From assembly GCF_900112105.1 (NCBI RefSeq), contig NZ_FOKV01000006.1, positions 62,001-126,000 of the forward strand: a stretch of 64,000 bases of DNA, written 5' to 3'. Within the stretch, counting starts at the first letter, position 1. Each line of letters begins with the position of its first letter. The notes under the pieces are model-generated. The model was not told where the DNA came from, searched no databases, and worked only from the letters and a program-made list of their open reading frames with translations. Source of the DNA: Zunongwangia mangrovi. GTDB taxonomy: Bacteria > Bacteroidota > Bacteroidia > Flavobacteriales > Flavobacteriaceae. A program made the position numbers and the translations under genes. Shown piece after piece: positions 37,656-46,653 of this stretch.

Positions 37656-39419
37656 ATGAGTAAATATACGATTTTAAAGTACCTAAGAAGATTCTCTTTT
37701 TGGCTAAGTTTTTTTGCAGTAATTGCAATTATTTTCGATTTAGGTTTTTCTCACGAAAAATTTGTCGAAATTGAAATTAGAACTTTTTATTTTATTACAC
37801 TTCTCATTGGTATTCCTTCTATCGCTTTACGATATTTTATTGCCAATGAGCGTTTTCCAAAAAAAGTACGAGTCTTTGATACGATCATATTTTCTCTTTT
37901 TATACTTTTAGCTGTTGCACAGATCGATACGATTAGGGAAAGTTTCGCTATTTTCGAGTTCTTTAATAAAATGGGCTGGATCTACCTGGCCATCATCATT
38001 TACTTTATACGAGAATTTTCGAGATTCGAATTGAAAATAAATCGCGAAATTCTAAATCCTGCTCAGCTGTTTATCATAAGTTTTCTAATCCTTATTCTTT
38101 TAGGAACGCTGTGCCTTATGCTTCCAAAAGCGACTCATGACGGAATATCATTTTTAGATGCCCTATTTACTTCAACAAGTGCTGTGTGTGTAACCGGTCT
38201 TATCGTAGTAGACACCGGTAGCTATTTTACGCTTTTTGGGCAAACGATCCTATTGGTTTTGATTCAACTTGGTGGACTTGGGATTATGACCTTTGCCAGT
38301 TATTTCAGTTATTTTTTCCGCGGAAGCACTTCCTACGAAAATCAATTAATGATGAAAAATGTCACTGATTCTGAAACTCTAGGTGAAGTTTTTTCAGCAT
38401 TAAAAAAAATCTTGTTCATCACTTTTGTATTTGAGTTCATAGGCGCTCTTTTAATTTATCTAAGCTTAGATCCAAAATTATTTGAAACCGTAGGGGATCA
38501 AATTTTCTTTTCGATTTTCCATACGATCTCAGGATTTTGTAATGCAGGATTTTCTACTTTAGAATACAGCATGTATCAGCCAGAATATCGCTTTAATTTC
38601 CCGCTTCATATCATTCTTTCAGTATTATTTATACTTGGTGGTTTAGGATTTCCTATTGTACTGAACATTTACAAATATTGTAGATACTTCATTAAAAAGA
38701 ATTTACTAATTTTTAAACGTCCCGACCAACCGGTAAATATGCCTTGGGTTTTAAACCTGAATTCTAGAATTGTTTTGGTAACCACGGCAGTTTTACTCTT
38801 TGGGGGAATGCTTTTCTTTATGTTCTTTGAATGGAATAATACGTTACAGGATTACAATTTCTTCGGAAAACTAGCTACCTCCTTTTTTGGATCATCTACA
38901 CCAAGAACCGCAGGTTTTAATTCGGTCGACATGAGCGCTCTTAACTTTTCGACCATTATGGTCATTATGTTTTTGATGTGGGTTGGTGCTTCTCCAGGAT
39001 CTACAGGTGGCGGTATTAAAACTAGTACCATTGCAATTGCTACACTCAATTTTTTAAGCTTAGCTAAAGGGAAGGACCGTGTAGAAGTTTACAATCGTGA
39101 AATCGCAAATAATTCGTTGCGTAGAGCTTTTTCTATCATGAGTTTATCGATGCTTTTTGTAGGTTTATCAATTTTAATGATCTCTTATTTTGATCCTAAT
39201 ATGCACTTACTGGATGTCGCTTTCGAATGTATTTCGGCTTACAGTACCGTTGGATTAAGTTTGGGAATTACTCCAGATTTTTCCAGCGCATCTAAGATCG
39301 TAATAATTATTACCATGTTTGCGGGAAGAGTAAGTATGCTTACCGTTATGGCCGCCTTTTTAGCAGATGTAAAACATTTGAATTACAAATTCCCTACAGA
39401 GGAAGTTTTAATAAACTAA
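37656..39419 (+). CDS. Potassium uptake transporter subunit TrkH/KtrB
   Basis: A 587-residue inner-membrane protein with an N-terminal extension of four helices (1-130) before the TrkH/KtrB core. The four pore motifs of this superfamily can be seen: TSAVCVTGLIVVDTG, SGFCNAGFSTL, STPRTAGFNSVDM and SAYSTVGLSLGIT. Each has the Gly that lines the K+ filter. SPGSTGGGIKTST is the gating-loop region. The partner RCK protein gene follows 7 bases downstream. The N-terminal extension is longer than in Bacillus KtrB but usual for Bacteroidetes, as far as I recall. Confidence 0.93.
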   Translation: MSKYTILKYLRRFSFWLSFFAVIAIIFDLGFSHEKFVEIEIRTFYFITLLIGIPSIALRYFIANERFPKKVRVFDTIIFSLFILLAVAQIDTIRESFAIFEFFNKMGWIYLAIIIYFIREFSRFELKINREILNPAQLFIISFLILILLGTLCLMLPKATHDGISFLDALFTSTSAVCVTGLIVVDTGSYFTLFGQTILLVLIQLGGLGIMTFASYFSYFFRGSTSYENQLMMKNVTDSETLGEVFSALKKILFITFVFEFIGALLIYLSLDPKLFETVGDQIFFSIFHTISGFCNAGFSTLEYSMYQPEYRFNFPLHIILSVLFILGGLGFPIVLNIYKYCRYFIKKNLLIFKRPDQPVNMPWVLNLNSRIVLVTTAVLLFGGMLFFMFFEWNNTLQDYNFFGKLATSFFGSSTPRTAGFNSVDMSALNFSTIMVIMFLMWVGASPGSTGGGIKTSTIAIATLNFLSLAKGKDRVEVYNREIANNSLRRAFSIMSLSMLFVGLSILMISYFDPNMHLLDVAFECISAYSTVGLSLGITPDFSSASKIVIIITMFAGRVSMLTVMAAFLADVKHLNYKFPTEEVLIN

Positions 39420-39426
39420 TAGCATT

Positions 39427-40128
39427 ATGAAATATATCATTATTGGATTAGGAAACTTTGGTTCTTCGTTAGCACAAAAGCTAACCGCCCTAAACAACGA
39501 GGTTATTGGAGTAGATCTTCGCATGGACCGTATCGAAGCCATTAAAGATAAAATTACGCATGCCATTAATCTTGATGCGACAGAATCTGCCGCAGTATCT
39601 AATCTACCCCTAAGAGATACAGATGTTGTCGTCGTAGCCATTGGTGAAAATCAGGGAGCCAATGTAATGACAACGGCATTAATGAAAAAACTGAATGTAA
39701 AGCGCTTAATTAGCCGTGCGCAACAGGGCTTACAGGAAATGGTTCTGGAAGCAATGGGCGTAGATGAAATTATTCATCCTGAAGAAGAAACTGCCGAGCG
39801 TTGGGCAAAAAAACTGAATATGCGTGGCGTGGTAGATAGTTTTGAGCTTAATGAAGATTACAGCATTGTTGAAGTTCAGGTGCCCGATGAATACCACGAT
39901 CGAACATTACAAGAAATACGCTTTAGGGAAGATTATGACCTGATCATTTTAACAACCATGAAGGTCACCGAAGGTAAAAACGATCTGGGCTGCGCTAAAA
40001 AGATCACGAATATAAAAGGTGTAGCTTCTGCAGATACCAAGCTTTACAAAGGTGATATTATGGTAATCTACGGAAATAAAAAAGACATAAGAAAGCTGCT
40101 TGAAGATCAGGAAAAGAATGATCGATGA
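39427..40128 (+). CDS. TrkA/KtrA-type RCK regulatory subunit
   Basis: A 233-residue cytoplasmic protein with an RCK-N Rossmann domain (IIGLGNFGSSLAQKLTAL, VIGVDLRMDRIEAIKDK) and an RCK-C domain (about 140-225). It forms a ring that gates the TrkH/KtrB channel in response to nucleotides. The short spacing to the preceding gene indicates one operon. The region right after its stop loses similarity to conserved genes and begins the small accessory operon. Confidence 0.94.
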   Translation: MKYIIIGLGNFGSSLAQKLTALNNEVIGVDLRMDRIEAIKDKITHAINLDATESAAVSNLPLRDTDVVVVAIGENQGANVMTTALMKKLNVKRLISRAQQGLQEMVLEAMGVDEIIHPEEETAERWAKKLNMRGVVDSFELNEDYSIVEVQVPDEYHDRTLQEIRFREDYDLIILTTMKVTEGKNDLGCAKKITNIKGVASADTKLYKGDIMVIYGNKKDIRKLLEDQEKNDR

Positions 40129-40161
40129 TTGATAGTTGTTAGGCCGCAGAAAGAAGCAGAT

Positions 40162-40388
40162 ATGAAAAAATTATCTTCCTGTTTTAAATTACAAATTTTA
40201 CAGTTCTAGGACAAAATCCAGGCTTAAAATCCATTGATGAATTAATTGATAAAAAAACACGCTCACCAGTGGGAGCGATAATTTATGAAACTGGTGAAAT
40301 TTTAATCGTTATTGCAGAAAAGCGTATCTTAAGCTCTATAAACAAAACTATTATTGATTATATTAGTAACTGTTTCAAAACTATATGA
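40162..40388 (+). pseudogene. Probable frameshifted small gene, coupled to the next ORF
   Basis: The frame 40188-40388 is open for 66 codons and reads LGQNPGLKSIDELIDKK, then SPVGAIIYETGEILIVIAEK, with an ordinary amino-acid mix. It has no ATG, GTG or TTG in its first 25 codons. An ATG at 40162 in another frame gives MKKLSSCFKLQILQF and then a stop, so a single-base deletion between 40162 and 40205 would explain the pattern. Its stop TGA overlaps the ATG of the next ORF (ATGA at 40385-40388), the sign of a translationally coupled operon. I do not recognise the family; a non-standard start is the alternative. Confidence 0.4.
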
Positions 40389-40636
40389 AGAATATATATT
40401 TTTACTATTTCGCAATTATCGCTCCCTTAGCGCTATTAATTTATCTGGTTCGACAGGAGTTCATAAATTCTGTCATTTTTAGTATTCTAATAGTATCGTA
40501 TAGTTTGATATACCGCACTTACGTTGATGGCAAAAGGCTTGTGGATAAAAAGATTATTACTAATTCTGAAATATGGAATTTGGCATTGCCAGGCAGGAAA
40601 ATACAATATTTTAAAGCTCTATATTTTTCAAAATAA
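40385..40636 (+). CDS. Unrecognised small membrane protein
   Basis: An 83-residue protein with two hydrophobic segments (about 4-21 and 28-44) followed by a basic tail (YRTYVDGKRLVDKK). The start codon overlaps the stop of the preceding open frame (ATGA), and the next ORF begins 8 bases after its stop. It does not resemble a family I know. The YVDGKRL turn and the C-terminal LPGRKIQYFKALYF are its most distinctive parts. It belongs to a compact group of short ORFs found only in this stretch of the window. Confidence 0.55.
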   Translation: MKNIYFYYFAIIAPLALLIYLVRQEFINSVIFSILIVSYSLIYRTYVDGKRLVDKKIITNSEIWNLALPGRKIQYFKALYFSK

Positions 40637-40644
40637 TCTTCATA

Positions 40645-40851
40645 ATGAATGCCAGTAGTAAGTTTTTAAAAAGTGAGCCTCTAATTCTAAAGCTATTGTA
40701 CTTCGTTGGTTTTCTATGCTTGACAGTTAGGATAACCTCTGCCTTAATCAATAAATATGTTGAGATCAGCAGTCATATTTCGTTAATTGGAAACTTAATA
40801 ATTCTAGTCTTATTCGCAAGGCTTGTATATAGAAGAAAACACTTATCGTGA
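40645..40851 (+). CDS. Unrecognised small membrane protein
   Basis: A 68-residue protein with two hydrophobic segments (about 14-33 and 42-60) and a positively charged C-terminus (RLVYRRKHLS), so both ends probably face the cytoplasm. It is 8 bases downstream of the 83-residue membrane protein gene. No family recognised. Small size makes the call less sure, but the tight spacing and the hydrophobic pattern argue for a real gene. Confidence 0.5.
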   Translation: MNASSKFLKSEPLILKLLYFVGFLCLTVRITSALINKYVEISSHISLIGNLIILVLFARLVYRRKHLS

Positions 40852-40856
40852 ACTGA

Positions 40857-41003
40857 GATATCAAACAAAAATTGAAAGTTTATATCTTTGATTACTCTAC
40901 AATACTTAATGAATTTTGGACTATTCCAGATAAGTATATTCTAAATTATTATAATGAGAAAAATAAGCTGGTTATAATTAATATCTGCTTACCAAAACAA
41001 TGA
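40857..41003 (+). CDS. Possible short coupled ORF (TTG start at 40872)
   Basis: The frame is open for 48 codons and reads LKVYIFDYSTILNEFW, then DKYILNYYNEKNKLVIIN. From the TTG at 40872 it would give 43 residues. Its stop TGA overlaps the ATG of the metallopeptidase gene (ATGA at 41000-41003), as in the first ORF of this group. It could be a small protein, a leader peptide for coupling, or the remains of a longer gene. No family recognised. Confidence 0.35.
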   Translation, partial: DIKQKLKVYIFDYSTILNEFWTIPDKYILNYYNEKNKLVIINICLPKQ

Positions 41004-41779
41004 AGATTATCTTCCATTTAATAATATTTATCTTTCTTACAATCCTAACACAGGTTGGGGGAATTATCTATTTAGCATCAATTACACTAATAAGAAGAAA
41101 TAAAAGAATACTTCAACTATTTGTGTTTCTTATTCTTTACGCTCTTTCAACATTTCTAATAATTCCAACTATTGCTCCACACTTCGGTAGAGAAAAAATA
41201 AAAGAATCTCAGAATGTCGAATTACATTCGGTTTTCTATAAAATAGCGAATAGAAATTACGTTCGTCCAGAGTTAAATGGCATTATAGAGAATATCGGCA
41301 ATTCAATTTCTAGAAAACATCCAGGTCTAAAATTAACTATTCTAGATGCAAATTTCCCATTCAAAGATGGATTCCCATTGTTACCACATTTAAGTCATAA
41401 CGATGGAAAAAAAGTAGATATTTCATTAATGTATAAAACTAAAGAAGGGGTATTAACCAATGAGAAACCTTCAAATAGTGGATATGGTGTTTTTGAAAAT
41501 CCGCTAAAAAATGAAATGAACCAAACTACCATATGCAAAAATAATGGAGCTTGGCAATATGATTACCCCAAATACCTTACGCTTGGAAAAAATTTAGATT
41601 TAGAGTTTTCAGCAAACGCTACTAAAGACCTAATAAGTTCGATTTTAAAGAATAATGAAATTCAAAAAATATTCTTAGAACCTCATCTAAAGCATCGTCT
41701 AAATATAAATAGCGAAAAAATGAGATTTCATGGATGTAGAGCAGTTAGACATGATGATCATCTGCATCTAGAAATTTAA
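41000..41779 (+). CDS. Membrane-anchored LAS-type metallopeptidase (M15/M74-like)
   Basis: A 259-residue protein. Two N-terminal hydrophobic segments (about 5-31 and 37-57) anchor a C-terminal domain in the periplasm. The domain has the zinc signature of LAS peptidases (MepA, VanX, D-Ala-D-Ala carboxypeptidases): SHNDGKKVDISL (His133-x6-Asp140) and RHDDHLHLEI (His254-x-His256). HDDHLH is very close to the HDDHFH of MepA, a murein endopeptidase. Cutting of peptidoglycan cross-links is therefore likely; this is inference from motif only. It is the last gene of a compact operon of small membrane proteins with unusual starts. Confidence 0.68.
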   Translation: MKIIFHLIIFIFLTILTQVGGIIYLASITLIRRNKRILQLFVFLILYALSTFLIIPTIAPHFGREKIKESQNVELHSVFYKIANRNYVRPELNGIIENIGNSISRKHPGLKLTILDANFPFKDGFPLLPHLSHNDGKKVDISLMYKTKEGVLTNEKPSNSGYGVFENPLKNEMNQTTICKNNGAWQYDYPKYLTLGKNLDLEFSANATKDLISSILKNNEIQKIFLEPHLKHRLNINSEKMRFHGCRAVRHDDHLHLEI

Positions 41780-41947
41780 TGAGATAGAAAGAGATAATCC
41801 TTAAGAATGCTGTGCTCAATTTATCCAGAAAAGTAATTTGCAATTTCTAGAGTAGATCATTCACCCATTACTTAACAGATCTTAATCCGTCCCTCCGACA
41901 GTTTTATATGATCTACTCCTTTATTTTAGCTCATTTTCCGTAGAAAA

Positions 41948-42283
41948 CTATCCAATTCTTAAACCATTCTCTATATGTAAACCGGGTTCGATAAGCGTAA
42001 TATCATTGTGGTCGCCAACTGCTCCCATCACCAGGCATTCACTCATAAAATTAGCGATCTGTTTATCTGGGAAATTAACAACCGCAATTACCTGTTTTCC
42101 TAACAAGTCTTTTGGTTTATAATTTTTGGTGATTTGCGCTGATGTTTTTTTGAAACCAATATGTTTTCCAAAATCAATTTTCAGCTTGTAAGCAGGCTTT
42201 CTGGCTTCAGGGAACTCGTTCACCTCGATGATGGTTCCTACCCGCATTTCAACTTTTTCAAAGTCTTTCCAACTTATTTCCAT
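41948..42283 (-). CDS. csaA: CsaA-type tRNA-binding domain protein
   Basis: A 111-residue single-domain protein with the EMAP/Trbp111 OB-fold: VEMRVGTIIEVNEFPEARKPAYKL, then FKKTSAQITKNY and VIAVVNFPDKQIANFMSE (quoted in parts). CsaA dimers bind tRNA and have been proposed to act as a Sec-linked chaperone in Bacillus. Length and motif order match the family closely. The gene is divergent from the redoxin gene downstream. Confidence 0.92.
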   Translation of the reverse strand: MEISWKDFEKVEMRVGTIIEVNEFPEARKPAYKLKIDFGKHIGFKKTSAQITKNYKPKDLLGKQVIAVVNFPDKQIANFMSECLVMGAVGDHNDITLIEPGLHIENGLRIG

Positions 42284-42351
42284 AGCATTTGTATTTCTAC
42301 GGAAATTTAGATATTCTAGAGTACAAATTTGTAAATTTATAGTAAAAAATT

Positions 42352-42912
42352 ATGGCACGTACACCGTCAAATATGTTGGCTTTAGGAACTAAAGCACCAG
42401 AGTTTGAATTATACGATACAGTTACCGATAAAACCTTTGATCTTGAAGCTCTAAAAGGACCAAAAGGAATATTAATCATGTTCATTTGCAACCACTGCCC
42501 TTTTGTAAAACATGTAAATCCAGAGATCGCTAGATTAGGTGAAGAATACCAGGCAAAAGGTTTCGGGATCGTTGCAATTTCAAGTAACGATGTAGAAAAT
42601 TATCCTGATGATAGTCCAGAATTAATGAAAGAAACCGCAAAATCTGAAGCTTATACCTTCCCTTATTTGTATGACGAAGATCAAAGCGTAGCAAAAGCTT
42701 ACGATGCTGCCTGCACACCAGATTTCTTTCTTTTTGATGAAAATTTAGAGCTGGCTTATCGCGGGCAATTAGATGACTCTCGCCCGGGCAATGAAAAACC
42801 GGTTACCGGGAAAGATCTAAGAGATGCTATGAACGCTATTCTTGCAGGAGAAAAGGTTTCTGAAGATCAAAAACCAAGTATTGGATGTAATATTAAGTGG
42901 AAAACCGCATAG
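42352..42912 (+). CDS. Thioredoxin-fold redoxin with CNHC motif
   Basis: A 186-residue cytoplasmic protein of the AhpC/TSA-thioredoxin fold. The motif FICNHCPFVKH (Cys46, Cys49) replaces the usual peroxiredoxin or thioredoxin active site and is typical of a subgroup annotated as thioredoxin family or redoxin domain protein. The segment ACTPDFFLFDENLELAYRG carries the cis-proline loop and a further Cys. Peroxide reduction or disulfide exchange is likely, but the substrate is unknown. It stands alone, 233 bases before the 1-Cys peroxiredoxin gene. Confidence 0.85.
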   Translation: MARTPSNMLALGTKAPEFELYDTVTDKTFDLEALKGPKGILIMFICNHCPFVKHVNPEIARLGEEYQAKGFGIVAISSNDVENYPDDSPELMKETAKSEAYTFPYLYDEDQSVAKAYDAACTPDFFLFDENLELAYRGQLDDSRPGNEKPVTGKDLRDAMNAILAGEKVSEDQKPSIGCNIKWKTA

Positions 42913-43145
42913 ATCATCTGTTAAAATGAGCATATTAAGTTTTTATCAGATATTTTCAAAGGAGGCGAAACCCCAATCATGGAATAAAAATTAATGCTGA
43001 AATAGTATAAAATCGGCTGCTATTTTTCTGTGAAAAAACAGACTTCAGGTTAAATTTTTCATAAAACATAATTATCCTATCGATTTACTAGGTTAATTAA
43101 TTCGATTTTCTTTAATTTTGGCTTCAAATTAAAAAAAGATCAGTT

Positions 43146-43787
43146 ATGAGCAATATAAGATTAGGAGATACAGCACCAAATTTTGATGCTGAAACTACCG
43201 AAGGAAAAATTAACTTTTACGACTATCTTGGTGAAAGCTGGGGAGTTTTATTCTCTCACCCATCAGATTATACTCCGGTTTGTACTACAGAGTTAGGAAC
43301 TGTTGCTAATTACAAACCAGAATTTGATAAGCGTAACACTAAAGTGATTGCTTTAAGTATCGACGATCTTGAATCTCACAAAGGCTGGGTAAAAGATATC
43401 GAGGAAACTCAGGAAGTAAAGCTTAATTATCCAATTATTGCTGATGAAGATAAAAATGTTTCTTCTTTATACGGAATGATTCATCCAAATGAAGATAATA
43501 AAGCAACCGTAAGATCTGTATTTATTATTAGTCCAGACAAAAAAGTAAAGTTAACGCTAACCTATCCACCAAGTACGGGTAGAAATTTTGAAGAAATTCT
43601 TCGTGTTATCGATTCTTTACAATTAACGGCTTATCATAAAGTAGCTACTCCGGCAAACTGGAAACATGGCGAAGAAGTTGTTATTAGTCCAGCTGTTTCT
43701 AACGAAGATGCTAAAGATCTTTTCCCAAAGGGATATAACGAAGTTAAGCCTTATTTAAGATTAACACCACAACCAAATGTGGACTAA
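43146..43787 (+). CDS. 1-Cys peroxiredoxin (Prx6 type)
   Basis: Reduces hydrogen peroxide and organic peroxides. The 213-residue protein has the peroxidatic motif HPSDYTPVCTTELG (Cys46, with the preceding Thr), followed by ALSIDDLESHKGW. The extended C-terminal region (TPANWKHGEEVVISPAVS) is typical of the Prx6 subfamily. The HPSDYTPVCTTE form is diagnostic of Prx6 rather than AhpC. Single gene with its own terminator. Confidence 0.94.
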   Translation: MSNIRLGDTAPNFDAETTEGKINFYDYLGESWGVLFSHPSDYTPVCTTELGTVANYKPEFDKRNTKVIALSIDDLESHKGWVKDIEETQEVKLNYPIIADEDKNVSSLYGMIHPNEDNKATVRSVFIISPDKKVKLTLTYPPSTGRNFEEILRVIDSLQLTAYHKVATPANWKHGEEVVISPAVSNEDAKDLFPKGYNEVKPYLRLTPQPNVD

Positions 43788-43802
43788 TTTGGTAATAAAC
43801 TA

Positions 43803-43887
43803 CCTCAGGGCAAGCCCACGAGGCATTGGTTGGAAACAATTTTTTAATTTCTAGGCAACCTCGGGGTATTATACCCTTTGGCGGCGC
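43803..43887. repeat. Dispersed palindromic intergenic element, copy A
   Basis: Begins CCTCAGGGCAAGCCCACGAG, then about 25 AT-rich bases, then CTAGGCAACCTCGGGG and a third palindromic module ACCCTTTGGCGG. The same order is found at 47951-48036 and, reversed, at 53980-54068. It lies between two convergent genes. Confidence 0.7.
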
Positions 43888-43904
43888 CAATAAGAATTTG
43901 AGAT

Positions 43905-43937
43905 AAAAAAAAGCTGCTCGGTCGAGCAGCTTTTTTT
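43905..43937. terminator. Bidirectional terminator
   Basis: Stem AAGCTGCTCG/CGAGCAGCTT with seven flanking A and T, between the peroxiredoxin gene and the convergent cyclophilin-FKBP gene. Confidence 0.92.
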
Positions 43938-43954
43938 ATGCTTAATTTTTCAGA

Positions 43955-44887
43955 CTATTTTACGTCCATCAATTCTACATCAAAGATCAATGTTGCATTT
44001 GGAGGAATTACTCCACCAGCACCACGCTCACCGTATCCAAGATGAGAAGGAATTACAAATCTTGCCTGGTCTCCAACTTTCAGTTTTAGAATACCTTCGT
44101 CCCAACCAGCAATTACATGCCCTACTCCTACTGGAAATTCTAATGGCTGATTTCTTTTATAAGAAGAATCGAAAACAGTACCATCAGCTAAACGTCCTTT
44201 GTAATGTACAGAAACTGTTTTTCCTTTTTCTGCCTGCTTACCGTCTCCCTCCTGCTCGATCTTATAACGTAAACCGCTTTCTGTTTTCTCAAATCCCTGA
44301 GCTAATTCTCCTAGCAATTCTTCCTGTTGTTTTCTTGCAGCAGCTTCACGCTCGGCTTTAGCACCATTAAACTGACGAAAAGTTTCAACCGCATTCCAAT
44401 TTTTAGCTGCTTCGCCTTCGCGAATAATTTCTAACTTCTCGATCTTATCGCCCTGTGCGATGCTATCTACGATATCCTGACCTTTAACAACACTTCCAAA
44501 AACAGTATGCTTTCCGTCTAACCATGGAGTTTCTACGTGCGTAATAAAAAACTGACTTCCGTTAGTTCCAGGACCTGCGTTTGCCATAGATAATTTACCC
44601 GGCGCATCGTGCTTTAGCTCTGGATGAATTTCATCATCAAACTTATATCCAGGACCACCAACACCGGTTCCCTGAGGATCACCACCCTGTACCATAAAAT
44701 CTGGGATTACACGGTGAAATTTTAATCCGTCATAATAAGGTGTTCCCTGTGGTTTTGCTTCGTTTTCTAAATTCCCTTCAGCAAGACCTACAAAATTCCC
44801 CACTGTTCCCGGAGCCTTTTCATATTCTAATGCTACTAAAATCTCACCTTTTGTGGTGTGAAACTTAGCGTATATTCCGTTATCCAT
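43955..44887 (-). CDS. Cyclophilin-FKBP fusion peptidyl-prolyl isomerase
   Basis: A 310-residue cytoplasmic protein joining two unrelated isomerase folds. Residues 5-155 are a cyclophilin ([20 protein letters not shown] with Arg59, [19 protein letters not shown]). Residues 195-310 are an FKBP domain ([50 protein letters not shown]). A charged helical linker (160-195) connects them. Both active sites look complete. Such dual-family immunophilins have been described in a few protists and bacteria, including Flavobacterium. No signal peptide is present. Confidence 0.95.
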   Translation of the reverse strand: MDNGIYAKFHTTKGEILVALEYEKAPGTVGNFVGLAEGNLENEAKPQGTPYYDGLKFHRVIPDFMVQGGDPQGTGVGGPGYKFDDEIHPELKHDAPGKLSMANAGPGTNGSQFFITHVETPWLDGKHTVFGSVVKGQDIVDSIAQGDKIEKLEIIREGEAAKNWNAVETFRQFNGAKAEREAAARKQQEELLGELAQGFEKTESGLRYKIEQEGDGKQAEKGKTVSVHYKGRLADGTVFDSSYKRNQPLEFPVGVGHVIAGWDEGILKLKVGDQARFVIPSHLGYGERGAGGVIPPNATLIFDVELMDVK

Positions 44888-44929
44888 TTTTTAATTTTTA
44901 ATTTTAGCAAAGATAATCTTTTCTGTTTC

Positions 44930-46555
44930 TTAAAACACTTTTTCTCCATTCAGGTAAGTAGCCAAAACTTTTAGATTCGGAATTTCGCTTTCTTCTACTT
45001 CCATAATATCATTATCTAACATGATAAAATCTGCAAATTTGCCTTTCTCAATACTTCCTTTTTCGCTCTCTTCAAAGTTGGCATAAGCTGCCCAAATGGT
45101 CATTCCTTTTAAAGTTTCTTCTCGAGATAAAGCTTCTTCTTTCATAAAACCTCCTTCAGGATAATCTTCAGTATCTTTTCTTGCTACAGCCGCATAAAAG
45201 GTGAAAAAAGTACTCACCTGCTCTACCGGAAAATCGGTTCCCAAAGCAACCAATCCTGCCTGATCTAATAATTTCTTGTACGCATAAGCGCCTTCTTGTA
45301 AACGTTCTTCTCCCAAACGATCTTCAGCCCAATACATATCGCTAGTTGCGTGAGTTGGCTGTACAGAGGGAATAATATTTTTGCTGAAATATTTAAAATC
45401 TCCTTCATCTACAATTTGTGCGTGCTCTACTCGCCATCTTCTATCGGCTTCATTTTTCAGTAAAGAATCATAAGTTTTAAGCACGACGTAATTCGCCGAA
45501 TCTCCAATAGCATGAGTATTTAATTGATACTTCGATTTTGCCACTTTAGCCGCTACCTCCTTGAAAGTTTCTACCGGAGAAAGCAAAGCTCCAAAATGAC
45601 CGTGGCGATCGCTATATTCTTCTTTTAAAGCCGCACCACGAGACCCCAAAGCACCATCGCCATAAAACTTCACCGAACGCACATTTAAACGATCTGTTTT
45701 ATAAGGATCTTTGTCCAGGTAAAAATTCAGGTTTTCTTCAGTATTACTAATCATCGCATAGATTCTCATTTTAAAATCATTATGCTGTTGTAAACTATCC
45801 ATAAGTTCGATCACTTTACGATCGATCCCCGCGTCTACCACTGTAGTTAAACCGTACTCAAAACACATTTTTTGGGCAGTCATTAAAGCTTCTGTCATTT
45901 CATCTTCGGTTGGTTTTGGCTGCGAATCAAAAATTAACTGCATTGGATTATCCACTAGAATACCGGTTAATTCTCCGTTTTTCTGCTCGATATCACCACC
46001 TTCAAAGGGAGTTTCTGTAGTAATTCCTGCTTTATCTAAAGCCGCCTGATTTACAAGCAGTGCATGACCGTCTATTCGGCTTAAAGCAATTGGTGTATCC
46101 GGGAATAATCGATCTAAGGTATCTTTGGTAGGAAACTCTTTATCTTCCCAATCATTTTGATCCCAACCACCACCAGTGATGTAAGATTTATTATTTTTTT
46201 GCTGAAATTCAACGATTCTCGCCACTATATCTTCGTAGCTTTTTGTTCCTACCAGGTTTACCATTTGCTGCTGAAGCCCTAAGCGATAAAAATGGGCATG
46301 AGCATCGATAAAACCGGGATAAACTGCTTTACCCTCGGCATCCACAGTTTCCTTAGCTTCATAAGCTGAAGTAATTTCTGAAGTTGTTCCAATAGCTTCA
46401 AATTTACCGTCTTTTACGGCAAAAGCTTCAGCCATAGAGAAACCTTCATCTACGGTATAAATCTTTGCATTGGTTACAATTAGATCCACTTTCTGTTTAG
46501 AATCACAGGAAAATAAAATAACCGATACAAATAGCATTGTAAAAATCTTACGCAT
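44930..46555 (-). CDS. Amidohydrolase-family lipoprotein (YtcJ-like)
   Basis: A 541-residue metal-dependent hydrolase with a lipobox (ILFSC, Cys17). The metal-binding elements of the amidohydrolase superfamily are present: GFIDAHAHFYRLG, LNTHAIGD, VEHAQIVD and ALGTDFPVEQ. This fits the YtcJ/amidohydrolase 3 group, whose natural substrates are largely unknown. The lipoprotein signal places the enzyme outside the cytoplasm. It follows the terminator of the PiT-like permease gene and ends 43 bases before the cyclophilin-FKBP gene. Confidence 0.9.
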   Translation of the reverse strand: MRKIFTMLFVSVILFSCDSKQKVDLIVTNAKIYTVDEGFSMAEAFAVKDGKFEAIGTTSEITSAYEAKETVDAEGKAVYPGFIDAHAHFYRLGLQQQMVNLVGTKSYEDIVARIVEFQQKNNKSYITGGGWDQNDWEDKEFPTKDTLDRLFPDTPIALSRIDGHALLVNQAALDKAGITTETPFEGGDIEQKNGELTGILVDNPMQLIFDSQPKPTEDEMTEALMTAQKMCFEYGLTTVVDAGIDRKVIELMDSLQQHNDFKMRIYAMISNTEENLNFYLDKDPYKTDRLNVRSVKFYGDGALGSRGAALKEEYSDRHGHFGALLSPVETFKEVAAKVAKSKYQLNTHAIGDSANYVVLKTYDSLLKNEADRRWRVEHAQIVDEGDFKYFSKNIIPSVQPTHATSDMYWAEDRLGEERLQEGAYAYKKLLDQAGLVALGTDFPVEQVSTFFTFYAAVARKDTEDYPEGGFMKEEALSREETLKGMTIWAAYANFEESEKGSIEKGKFADFIMLDNDIMEVEESEIPNLKVLATYLNGEKVF

Positions 46556-46587
46556 AGTTCACTTTTTAAGATAAGTTGTAAAAATAA

Positions 46588-46616
46588 AAAATGCACCTTA
46601 GCTAAGGTGCATTTGA
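46588..46616 (-). terminator. Terminator of the PiT-like permease gene
   Basis: Perfect 26-base palindrome around AAATGCACCTTAGC, 38 bases beyond the permease stop on the minus strand. Flanks are A-rich and T-poor, so it is weaker than the others. Confidence 0.6.
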
Positions 46617-46653
46617 TTGAAATTATATATTTTCTGAAGAAATTCTATAAAAA

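Noticed and set aside
42927-42995. 22-codon ORF before the peroxiredoxin gene
   Set aside because: Too short and without a ribosome site or pattern that would support it.
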